Assembly: GCA_027605045.1 (NCBI GenBank)
Contig: JAQFWX010000006.1
Coordinates: 620,001 to 684,000 of the forward strand
Length of the DNA stretch: 64,000 nucleotides
Reading direction: 5' to 3'
From: Phallus indusiatus
Taxonomy: Eukaryota > Basidiomycota > Agaricomycetes > Phallales > Phallaceae
How positions within the stretch are numbered: the stretch's first letter is position 1; the number at the start of each line of letters is the position of its first letter. The position numbers were made by a program, and so were the translations under genes. Under the pieces are notes generated by a model. That model searched no databases. It saw only the letters and a program-made list of their open reading frames with translations, and was not told where the DNA came from. Of this stretch, positions 9,643-20,240 are shown in pieces.

Positions 9643-11449
9643 ATGTCTGCAGAACCTTCACGACCTACCTCTTCATCTACGAAGCCCTCGACCCGCAAGG
9701 GACGATTTGACGATATCAAGCAAGCGTTGCTTGAAGCACAAAAAGAATGGAGTATGGATTCCATGCCTGGCTGCGTAGCCATCACCCACGAAAGTGGGAA
9801 ATGTACCCACTGCGATGAGTATATCTCGCACATTAGTACCGCTGCAAGCAAGCGTACCATTGTTCTTGACGAGAAAGACGTCAAAGAGTGCCTACTCGAG
9901 GCATTCCCGTTCCTGCAAAAAGAGTGGGATGATTTACGAAAGCGCCTTGAAGACGCTAACGACTACGCCGACCAGACCGTCCAAGAACTCAAGGACGTTG
10001 AGAGACGAGAGGACGACCTTCGAGATCGTATACGGGAACTCGAGGACAAGTTGAAGCAAGCCCCACAGGCAGCATCGCCTGTGTCATCTAGGAAACGACC
10101 TCGGTCAGAGGCCAAGGGCCCCACGAATCATGGGCCCGTAGGATTCGACGCGTACGACGACGACGACGACGATGATCTAGACGACCACGATTGGGCGGAC
10201 TCCTACAATGACGAGTCGGTACTCGACTCCAACGGTCAACCCGTTCCTCCCCACTCTGGGGATGATTTCGGCCTGATGGACAGGCTGGACCCTGAAGAGG
10301 AGTCATTATTGTCTCGGCGACAACTCGCTGAGAAAGTCCTCGCTGAGTTCCCAGGAACTCCCCGTATCTCCAACCAGGCCAAGTACCGCGATACGTGGCC
10401 CGCTTTTATGCAAGGCCACGACCCCACAGCGTCTCGAGCAGGGAAAACCCTGTACCTGGGCCAGTTCCCGACCCACTCGCGTGGTACATGATGTGTCCAC
10501 TGGATGACCCCTTGTTCGTACTCCAGGGAAGCAGATCTGGAAGAAACCACCCATATTGGACACACCTCAAAAGGTTGCAATGCACGCGCGCATTAGACTT
10601 GCCTGGGACGTAGGCATGATGTTCATCAATAGAAAGAAGAAAGAGCGAGACTACGCTCGCCTCACTATCGGGGAGCGCCCTGAAGCTTTTCCATACCCAA
10701 CAGAAGGGCAAATGGACCTGGAAACGGGTCGCCTCTATGAGACGTGGTATAAGGACCCCGCCTCCGTACCCTTTTATATAAGGGTTGAACCATCAGGATC
10801 GCTGAATATCAGCGATGTTGAAGTCGTAGCGTGGCTTCGAAAAATATTCCCGAATCGGGAAACAAGGAAGACTGTATTCCCCATTGTAGCGGAGATATGT
10901 ACCGAGCCTGGACTATCCACCTGGCTCAACGCCGCTGGCATCAACGCCGACAAGACGGTGAATAACTCCCCATCCATAATCGAAGGATGGCGTCGAGCAT
11001 ATACCCTGCCCCAGGGTAACATTCCCACCAAGGAAGAAGTTGTCGGGATGCTGCGATATAACTGTGTGAATACCCGACTAATCGAAACTCGATTAGGACC
11101 ACTATTTGAGCGGTGGCGATCACACACTAACAGCAACACCATCGCCGTGAAGTGGCGAGAATCTCAACCCACCGTCTCGTCGCTGCTACCAGGGCGTCAG
11201 TATCGAAGACGACGTCGCAACAATCGTCGTGACGCCGCCCCTGCAGCTCCTATTGCTGGACCTTCGAAGGAGACTCCTTATGTGGAGTCCACCGCTAACT
11301 CGCCTCCCTCGGCGAAAGCACCACTCCCAGCAGAAATCGCTGAGAAAGAACTCGTGATCGACCCCGATCAATACGAGGTCCTGGATAGACCAGGAGCAGG
11401 CCCTCAAGGTGATATTGAGATGGCCATGGATTATACCGCGGACGACTGA
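9643..11449 (+). CDS. Accessory ORF3 downstream of pol (about 600 aa, function unknown)
   Basis: An extra coding stretch lies between the pol stop (9504) and the polypurine tract. It starts at ATG 9643 and ends at 11449, passing through two one-base losses in C-runs (about 10465 and 10508); allowing for those it is a single 602-residue frame. Visible parts are: a Ser/Thr/Pro-rich start; a CTHCDEYISH mini-motif (about 9813); a predicted coiled coil (about 9925-10060, many Glu/Arg/Leu heptads); an RKRPR basic patch; a long Asp run (about 10155-10195); a globular middle with conserved-looking aromatic residues (10600-11140); and an Arg-rich patch RRRRRNNRR. No signal peptide or membrane span is seen, so it does not look like an Env. 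I do not recognise the family. Confidence 0.7.
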
Positions 11450-11490
11450 GACTCACTCGTCGTATCATGTATTGACTTGACGCTCAAGTC

Positions 11491-11502
11491 AGCGGGGGAG
11501 GA
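11491..11502 (+). promoter_or_regulatory. Polypurine tract of the chromovirus
   Basis: The purine run AGCGGGGGAGGA directly abuts the 3' LTR start at 11503, which is the expected position for the plus-strand primer. Confidence 0.75.
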
Positions 11503-11766
11503 TGTAACGGTTCCGCTATGAGCAGCGGACTACTATTAACCATAGTACATATTCGTATATACATACAATTGTATGCAGACGATCGTCGTCTGCACAAGTA
11601 CCTAGTATTATGTAACGTACATAGGCGCCGTCACACCAGTAAATACCGCGTAACGGTAAAGGCGCCGGCAGCCTTTCTTACCTGCACTTGCAAATATACA
11701 GCTTTACACTGTTTGTTGTGAGTCCGTAAGAACCGGGCTAATCGTAAACTGTAACGAAACGTTACA
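11503..11766 (+). repeat. 3' LTR (264 bp)
   Basis: Appears identical to the 5' LTR. Its last bases supply the final codon and stop of the truncated minus-strand transposase ORF (stop at 11762-11764), so that gene is cut exactly at the LTR edge. Confidence 0.95.
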
Positions 11767-14585
11767 CTTTTAGCTGCTGGTTTACTGGTGAGAATACTCG
11801 GTGTAATAGTTCTAAAGATGTGTCCAGCCAACACGAATTTTCTTTCCAGGGATATCCGGGTAATACAGAAGTAGCGATTTTGCCAGTCATCAAAGCTTTG
11901 GCAGTATCAGGTGGCCTGCCATCATTTGGAATGGCTTTCCTACGCTTTCGTGTAAGCTTCGTTCGTCCATATAGTTTGGCATTCTGTTTCCAAGCTCTCT
12001 CTCTATCGCCATAATTAATTGGAGTACCCTGATTGATGGCAATACTGCTGCTGAGCAAATGATCGACATAATGATAAAGACCTTCTATCCCTTCTGCAAG
12101 TCCAAGTTTCTTTCCAATCGCTTTATATAGGCTGAAGTGTATTGCTTCTTCGGCATTAGTAGTTGCAGGTAACTTTGCCCAGGTTTCATCATCCATTATA
12201 CGAAAAGCTTTAAAGAGCTTTCGTGCAGGCCCCTCTTGTCTCCACCATTGTAACCAAGGCATGACACCAGAAAACTCGCCTATTAAACCTTGAGCTCGTT
12301 CATTGAATTCAGTGATATCTTCAGCATCCAATAAACCCAGAGCTCGTTTTTCAAATGCATCGGCAATAGTTGGCTTGATAATTCCACTGATTTTCTTCAG
12401 ACGGGTTATTCCAGTACGAAAATGCTGTTCGCATCCTTTAATCAAAGTATTGGCTATTTGGTCAAGCTCCTCAGGTGAACGAGAATTGGAATCCTTTTGC
12501 CAGAACTGAATAAATGCAGCAATGAAACCATTGGATTGTGCGACACTGAAATCCATAACTGATGCAAACATTTCATCAGAAATTTGTCGTCCTTGTCGTT
12601 TGCATTCGTCATGTAATGATTTAAAGAGTGTGATAAAGTGTAGTCGATAATGATCCTCGGTTCCTCCATTTGCATAGGAAAAAAGAGTTGGTACCCATCG
12701 ATGTAAATGTGGTGAGTAAACCGAGGTAATTATTAAGAGTACATCTGATGTTCTCCAATAATTATGGGCAGCATCGGTTACGAATCCATTAACTGGCTCT
12801 GTAAGTATGATGTCTTGAGCGAGTTGCCATGCCATCCATGAAGTTTGAAACGATAGCACTGTCACAGTACCAAGATGTGTCGCTTTGAGAAATCCAGAAT
12901 ATTTGGTATCGAGCTCAGCCAACCTGTCTAGACTAAGGCCATCGGCTGCTGGGTTAATCACTTTGCGCTTTTCATATCGAATGCGATCAACATTGAGCAA
13001 GACTGGCGAGATATCTGTAGCCTTTTCGTTACTAGTTCCCACACCGACAGCAAGTTTCAGTGCACCAGTTTTGGGATGTGCAGAAACAAACTCTTTGAAT
13101 CGTGTTTGTTCGTGAGGGGATAGATGCAAAGTGTATGTTGGTCGGTCATGTGTATGGAAGCCACTGTTTTGGTATAAAACACCACTCCTGAACCGATAAT
13201 GTCTAGATTCCACAGGACAGGTTATATGCTCTAAACTCCATCCACAGTTGCAAAGTTGCTCTAATTGCTTGGCCAGTCCTTTATCTGTAGTCTGAGGGCG
13301 AACAATAATTTGACAGTCAGGATTATTGCATTTGATGATACCCAGACACATTCGACGAGTGACTTTGCCTTTCAAGGGATCCATTGCATTTGGATCACCT
13401 CGCTTATCGCCACCTGCAAATTTGGTCGCCCAATGCACAGATAGTGAATTAAGTGCCTGGAACTCATAATGAGTATACAAATGGCTCCAGTTGCCATTTG
13501 GCCAGCCATCCCAAGCAGGTAAAGCCTGTTAGGTGTAAACAAACATTATATAATATTGAGATAAATACTTACCGATGAGGGAGCTATCCCTGTGCCATTC
13601 TTGTCAAAGACTTTTTCAGCTATTTGGGATTCAGGTTGTCTGTGCAGATTCGGCTGTGTAAAGACAGTAGTCTGGGGTACAGTCCGAGTTATAGGGGCAG
13701 CAGCTATAGGAGGGGCAGCAGCCACAGGAGGAGGAGCGATGATCTTCTCTACTGTTGCTTTTATATTATTAGGAGGTGGGGGTGGTTGGGGTTGGACAGG
13801 AGCAGGGTTGGGATTAGGAGAAGATGTAGATTTCGGGTCCGAAGAGGCAGTCTGAACGATTGCTGGTCCTGGAAAAATACTAGTCGAAGGGAGTGTAGTA
13901 GAATTTAAAATTCCTTGGGGAATAGGAGTGCCATTGAAATTAATTGAAACCAAAGGAAAGGAAGGTAAAGGTGCAGCAATGACTGGTAGAATTGAATTTG
14001 TTGGTAGAATTACATTAGTCGGTAGAATTGAATTAGTCGGTAGAATTGAACTAGTCGGTAGGTTGAAATTATTTGGTAAATTATTCAGGAAAATAGTGCT
14101 GGTCGGTAGATTTATTGGAGCAGCTTGATGCACTGGAGGGGTATATGCTGTAGATGCTGGTTGTGCAGGCTGAAAATTATGGCTGGGTAAAGTTGGCTGA
14201 TTTTGAAAGCTTCGCTCCTCAAGTGGTTGGGAGTTTATATCTAAAAATGAAATTAAAAATTGCAAAAGTAATTATATATACACAATTCACCAGAATGATT
14301 AGGATGGATGAAATATGCAAATGGAGTGCCTGCAAGTAAAAGTTTTACAAATGGCCTGCTTTGTGGAATTTGTACACAACCTTTCGTATCATATCCAGGA
14401 AGCATTCTCAGACCATTTGATCTAACAGGATACAAGCCGGCAACTGGAATAATATGTAAGAAAAAAAAACAAGTTACATATTTGTCCAACGAACTTTTTG
14501 ATTGGTCACTTCTCCTGGGTACTGGTATACGATGATTGGATGGATCTGCTGGCTGAGAAATTGATCGTTGATATAAATTGATCAA
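11762..14585 (-). pseudogene. GCM/MULE-type transposase fused to a USP-like cysteine box, 3'-truncated
   Basis: Exons run about 14585-14291, 14240-13573 and 13525-11762; the introns (50 and 47 bp, GTGAAT..TAG and GTAAGT..CAG) keep phase. The N-terminal exons are Pro/Ser-rich with repeated ILPTNSILPTN-like motifs. The third exon starts with a WRKY-GCM1-type zinc module (CLGIIKCNNPDC, LCNCGW, HITC, GFHTHDRP). A MULE-like DDE core follows: Asp in FVTDAAHNYW, Asp in SVMDFSVAQ, Glu in TTNAEEAIH. About 200 residues on comes YPWKENSCWLDTSLELL, which resembles the catalytic cysteine box of USP-type peptidases. Twelve residues later the retroelement LTR begins, so the rest of the peptidase and any C-terminal domains are missing. 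No ATG is visible in frame at the 5' end, so the true start is unresolved. The gene would be a DNA transposon's transposase. Confidence 0.75.
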
Positions 14586-14683
14586 CCATTCCTATTTTAT
14601 GAACTCTAAGTTACTTGATCATTTAGAGTATATAGAAATAGTTAACACACCCAAACCATTAAATACTATAATAATTAATTAAC

Positions 14684-15497
14684 GAGTGGCCTTGAATTAG
14701 TTTGCGACTAGGTGCTTTGAACAAAGCTTATCTAATATTTTGACCTATTGCAGTAATTCTCCGAGGGCAAAATATTACCGCAGCAATTCTCCGAGGGCGA
14801 AAGATTACTGCAGCAATTCACCGAGAGCGAAAGATTAATGCAGCAATTCTCCGAGGGCAGAAAATTACTGCAACAATTCTCTGAGGGGATATTTAAATGA
14901 GCTATCTTAATTTAGTTTGAAACACACTCAAATTATGTAAAATACTACTACTCAATAATTAAATAATGAGTGGCCTTGAATTAGTTTGCGACTAGTTACT
15001 TTGAACAAGACTTATCTAGATATTTTCACTTATTGCAGTAATTCACCAAGGGCAGAAGATTACTGCAGCAATTTTTCGAGGGCAAAAGATTAATGCAGCA
15101 ATTCTCCGAGGGCAAAAGATTAATGCAGCAATTTTCCGAGAGCGAAAGATTACTGCAGCAATTCTCCGAGGACAAAAGATTACTGCAGCAATTCTCTGAA
15201 GGATATTTAAATGTGCCATCTTGAATTAGTTTGAAACACATCCAGATTATATAAAATACTACTACTTAATAAATAAATAATGAGTGGCCTTGAATTAAAT
15301 AACATTAGTTTGCAACTAAGTACTTTGAACAAAGCTTATCTAATATTTTCACCTATTGCAGTAATTCTCCGAGGACAGAAGATTACCGCAGCAATTCTCC
15401 GAGGGTGAAAGATTACTGCAGCAATTCACCGAGAGCGAAAGATTAATGCAGTAATTCTCCGAGGGCAGAAGATTACTGCAGCAATTCTCTGAAGAAG
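14684..15497. repeat. Three higher-order repeats (284 and 314 bp periods) each ending in a 30-bp minisatellite block
   Basis: A leader beginning GAGTGGCCTTGAATTA recurs at 14684, 14968 and 15282. Each leader is followed by 4.6 to 5.6 tandem copies of a 30-bp unit of the type GCAGCAATTCTCCGAGGGCG + AAAGATTACT (blocks 14750-14888, 15035-15202, 15358-15495). The units vary at several positions. They lie 100-900 bp upstream of the transposase exon 1. Transposase-binding subterminal repeats are a natural reading, but that is inference. A 71-codon open frame on the minus strand within the second block is only the repeat read through, since 30 is a multiple of three. Confidence 0.9.
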
Positions 15498-15854
15498 CAT
15501 TTTGGGATTACTCTAATATTAGAACTTCAAAAAATATAGGGCTCATCCTCTGAACAGCTCGAAAACTTGAAAATCATGGTTCTGCTAGATTGATGCAGCA
15601 AAGTCGGCCTCAGTCAGCAATGGCACCTTCAACATTAAGAATGAAACTATATATTAGTGCAGGATAAATTCATCACACATAAATAATAAACTCCTAATCT
15701 CTAGCTCGTAACTCGTTCGTTATACTTTATTATACTTTTAAACAAAAATTTGAGAGTTTTTGGTTGGCGCAGTAATGGGCCGCGTGAGCGCGGGAGGCTG
15801 CGCGGCAAATTCCCATAGCCCGACGTGACTGTGCCCAAATTCAAACCACGACTG
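15498..15854. other. AT-rich spacer ending in a GC-rich hairpin
   Basis: No gene is visible. A short GC-rich inverted repeat (GCCGCG at 15779-15784 with CGCGGC at 15801-15806) stands out in an otherwise AT-rich stretch. It lies just before the point (about 15855) where the sequence becomes homologous to 58825 and 40520. It may mark the outer end of the transposase-bearing element. Confidence 0.4.
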
Positions 15855-18800
15855 TCCGTAGGCTGATACTTCCACAGACGCAGAAGTAAGCCAAACGCTC
15901 GTTTTTTACCTGGTTTTGATACTATACTATGTTTTATTAGATCTCAACATCAACCCGTATCGACCCAGATTGGAGGAATTAATTTACCAAAATGGCAGTT
16001 GCTTTTTGGCTTAACATGCTAGGAAGTTTGTGCATTATTTCCCCATATTTTTTTCTCTCAACCTCTAACTTGCTATTGACGAAAAGGTATTTTGTGGTTT
16101 CGCTGAAGCCTCGTCAAACAGCCTTGAAATTAATCTGTGAATTTGACAATTCATTTTCTGGTGATTGGTTTCTCACTTCGGGCTTTCCATCCTTATAGAC
16201 GTGCCGCTGTAACGGAGAATATACGTAATATCTGGTTTTTGAAGCTACAAGAACTACAAAGCTTCAACGAAAGAGACTTCCAAGGAAGAATCCTACCCTA
16301 ACTAGCACTGGAATTGTAAGAACACGCCCTTATTGATCCTCAAGGTAGATCCTACTATCACAGACTAATAGCAGTAGAATATCCATAAGCAGATGCCGGA
16401 ATAGGACGAGCGTCATCGGGGCAGGAAGAACAAATCGTTCAGCAGCAATTCGTAGTAGCCTATTTCTCTCGCTCAAGCACTCTAAACTGCGTTCAATGTT
16501 GTCGCTCAGATTCATTCAATGGACACATTTCTTCCCCTTTCCTTTCGGCATACCATTGACTTCGAGCGAACTTAGCAAATACACTCAAGCGGACAGTGAC
16601 TCAGCCTCTATCTTATTCTAAATTTCAGTAGTTGGCGCAGCATCATCCTTTAACGGTGGGACGTTGAGCGACCAACTGTAATGATCTCGGTCACCACGGT
16701 TTGGGTTTAGCCTGATTAACGAAACTTATGATACTCTGTGCAACGGCCGTAGGGACTACTTCCTCAACCACCGGGTCAACGCAGACTGTGCTAAGCGCAG
16801 CGGAGCACCCAATTTCTTATTCATAACGATGCGATCACCGCGCGCAGTATCCCCTCTCAAACATGCACCCACGGAGTGTTGTGAGTTGTAGAAAGTCCGT
16901 CGCTATAACGCGACACAGTCCATGCTTGTCAAGAAGCGTACAAGGCCCTCGTATTCATCGTATTCAGAGGTCACTTAGAGCCTGATTAATGCAGCCGTCT
17001 AGATATGGGCAAACGCGATGACCATTACCCATCCGGGCACTGACGAAGGGGCAAAGCTTACATCGATTACCTCAAAGATTGAACAGAAGCGAGATGAATC
17101 AACAAGCCATTTCAAGGTCTCCGTTACCGCAAAGCTGGTCAAAGACGAGCTGTGGATTGTAACTGGTAGACCATCTTCAATCCTCCAGATGTCTCATAAC
17201 TATCTTCCGATGACACGGCATTATTCACTTTTATTCACGCAGATTATCGGTGTCATTTGATGGAATGTTATCACGTCTAGTCCTGTTTGCAGCGTGCCGT
17301 ATGGCGGTACAGGAACAGGTGCACTGCGAGCGTGGATTCCGCAGAGCACGAGGTTCGTCCGAGACGAGGTGGGTGCAATTGCTGTTCGTTTGCTTGTTTA
17401 TATCGAGACATGGACTATAGAATCATTTGAATGTTATCAAAACACCAATTAGTAGGGGACTTTTAGCCTTGACGGGTGTTATCAGGCGAGACGTCGCAGA
17501 GCGGAGGAGAAGATTCCCGCATTACATCGAGACTTTAGTTCAGAAGGTGGCGCACGTACGGAGGTTGAACTTGAATCAATATGGACGATGAGCGGGATGG
17601 CGAGGACATTGATAACTTGTCGGGACACCATGTTTGGGATATCATCATCAGTTCAGAGGAACCTTCCTTCTTTTTCATATCTCGAGCTGCATTTTCTCAT
17701 GGGGCGTTGCAAAGACATGAACTCTCTTGTCATTTCGCGATAAAGTCCGTTCATTGGATGGGTTATTAGTTTCCAAGCGCATGCCTGTTGTAAAGCTCGC
17801 GTGCTAAAAAGGGACGAACCATAGAACCAAATTGACTGCTTGTCTCCCTTCAGATGTCGAATTGGATGCTAGATATTTCGCGGCTACTTCCACAGCGATG
17901 TTAATTATGTTGGGAGATGGCGTTAGACGTGAACAATGCGATCTCATCGGGATGGGAGATTGTTGGAGAAGTTTAAGACGCCTTGGCCATTTGACGTTAG
18001 ACGTTCAACGTCCATCATTCATTCTACACGTCGTTTGGTGAACGTCGATGGATACACTTGACTATATTCTCATCGGTACTTCCACACTCGCCACCGTCAA
18101 GTTTTCGTTAAGGAGCTTTGGCCTAACCCGGTTTGGTCTTAGCTATAGGTTTAGATTGATGGTGGTTTCCAAAAGCCTTTTGTTTTGATCTGAACGACGC
18201 TGAGCGTAATTACTCCCTTTCACCACTTGTGTTCTTCTCATTTTTGTCCATACTCTACCATTACGCGCCGTCTCATTGACTTCTTTGCTCACGACCTCTC
18301 ATTTTGTCTTACACCTGTCAATTACTTATTTCTATAGCTTCCAGTATGACCATGTACATATGTAATCGTTTTTCGATCTGCACTGACTACGACATCGATA
18401 CTGCCTCTTATCTCCTAACGCTTCTCAGATATACCTTCAAACGAACCTTCGGGTCCTAAAAGGCTAAAACTACGGATTAGTGAAACATTGAAGAGACCAA
18501 ACCAGTGCAATATTTGTATGTGACTTACACGACTGACTTTGCCAAAGGCATTCACGTCGGCGGCTTGTCAGCGACAAAGCCAGGCCTGAATGTCCTGAAA
18601 GAACCTGCTAGATAAGCGCACAAGCTGGCGTCGACGCGCACTGTGAAGTGGCCTGAATCAAGATTCAATATGACGGTTGCGGCACGCCTTCGAGCGATTT
18701 GACTGAGGTGTTTTGCGATGGGTGCAACCGGGAATCACAGTGTGTTTGAATTCATCATTCGAGCTTGGTAGATCTCTCTGGGGACCGTTTTAAGCCTTTT

Positions 18801-20240
18801 CCGAGGGGTAGATGACATGGAATACGTCGGGTATGCGTACCCACAATATCTACGCATTGGCATCAGAATAACAGAAGAGAAGAGCGTCGCTTCTTTCATC
18901 GAAATTGTATGATGTGGTGTACCTCGGGGTTCCGAATTGTCTCCCATATGTAACGCACTTCTAGATGATTTGTAACTCGCGGTTCTTCCACTTCATCTTT
19001 GGGAGAATCGAGATAGCGCAGGCTTTAGTCTTTTCTTCAATAGTCCAAGTTACGCCGCCGACGGCGCCGCGCTGAAAATCCGTCAACGTCAACGTCTGTA
19101 TTCGAAGCGGGATGATTACATCGTGTTTTTTACCGTCTCCATTAGGTATGTTCAAGAGCCTATTATGGTTCACCAACTAATGTGTAGCCTACGTTCTATG
19201 GGTTAGAATTCGGTAAAAGTATCACGGTGATATCAGTTCGCAAGCGCACGCGCGGCCTGAGAAGGGGTTGGCTTTGATAAGAGATAGAGCTGAGTTATGA
19301 TAAGTGAGACGAACGCAAGTTATCAGCGTGCATGCTTTCGTCAATCCAACATGACTAGATGAAGGCAGATGCGTCACTATTGGCAGATCCAGAAGATATA
19401 TCAGGCTTGTAACACGATTGAAATCACGAACATCCATGGGACGAGGGCGGGTTTTGGGCTACATTTGACGGTTCTAATAGTTTTCTTCTTCGAGCTAACT
19501 GTGCCGTTTGTAGAGTAGGCAGTAGTAAAAGACGAGCAGATGGGGGTACGGAGTCAATGTTCGTCGCGACCGTGAACTTGGCCCGATGCTCCAAGAGTAC
19601 AATGTATGTATCTTGCTTGAACGAAGTGCAGTTACCTATTGACAAACTAAGTGTAGGCTGAAGCAAACGGAACGTGAATGTACTTCCTCCTGTGCAACGT
19701 CATTAAAAGGTCAATAGAGAGGGAGAAAACAAACGATATACCGTTGCACTCAAGTGTTCCGGGTTGATAACGAAAAAAGCGCTTTCGGTATCCACTTCTG
19801 GCATATCCGGCGATAACATTTCGGTTTTAGTACGACTTTGTAACGGCGGTTGATGAAGCAGAAGATCTTTTCTGAATAAGAAAAGCTAGACCGGATTGAA
19901 AGACGTTGACTAGAATAGCCTCCAAAATTCGGATCGTGGCTATGTTGTACCGGTGCATATCGAAGCAGATAAGAGACGCTGCTGGAGAGTCCAGGTTTCA
20001 AATCGGCTGGAACTTATTATCGAGCGGTACTAGTAAGGGTTGAAGCCAGCTGCAGGTTGAGAGCGACGGAAGGAGAGGGGCTATGAAAATGTACTTTCTC
20101 CGGGGAAGAAAAAGTTACATATGGCTGTTGTTGAATTAGATACACCGTTGGAATCTTCCTCTGCACGCTGCCCCAGCCCCTGGACCCTGAAGTAACCTAT
20201 CCGTAATCCAGCGCGAGGCTAAACCCTTCCTGTTGTCCCA
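15855..20240. repeat. Low-copy degenerate repeat, copy I (about 4.4 kb)
   Basis: Colinear with 58825-64000 over nearly its whole length and with 40480-43500 in its middle part. Anchor motifs in shared order include AATGGCAGTTGCTTTTTGGC (15991 and 59003), GTAACGGAGAATATACGTAA (16208 and 59227), TTCCGATGACACG (17206 and 40757), ATGGACGATGAG (17581 and 41144) and TGGTGAACGTCGATGGATA (18037 and 41597). It ends near CCTTCCTGTTGTCCCACCTGA (20226), matched at 63980-64000. ORFs are short and differ between copies, so I see no intact gene. It may be an old transposable element or duplicated intergenic DNA. Confidence 0.8.

Larger units (their letters stand above)
2670..11766 (+). mobile_element. Full-length Ty3/gypsy chromovirus, 9.1 kb
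   Basis: Two 264-bp direct LTRs (2670-2933 and 11503-11766) begin TGTAACG and end CGTTACA, and bound Gag, protease, reverse transcriptase, RNase H, integrase, a C-terminal chromodomain and an additional downstream ORF, all on the plus strand. Pol order (PR-RT-RH-IN) and the chromodomain place it in the chromovirus branch of Ty3/gypsy. The LTRs appear identical base for base, which implies a very recent insertion or conversion. The bases next to the LTRs differ (AGATC at 2665-2669 and CTTTT at 11767-11771), so there is no target-site duplication. Coding frames are broken by about eight single-base shifts, seven of them apparent one-base losses, mostly in or beside short homopolymer runs. Confidence 0.93.

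Noticed and set aside
9643..11449. Reading ORF3 as an envelope gene
   Set aside because: No signal peptide, transmembrane span or glycoprotein-like features; composition is acidic, coiled-coil and Arg-rich.
14444..14477. GTAACT..CCAG segment in the transposase 5' exon as an intron
   Set aside because: Only 34 bp, and removing it would break the frame that the next intron junction supports.
14750..15495. CRISPR-like look of regularly spaced repeats
   Set aside because: Units are contiguous 30-bp tandem copies without unique spacers, in a eukaryotic setting; this is a minisatellite.
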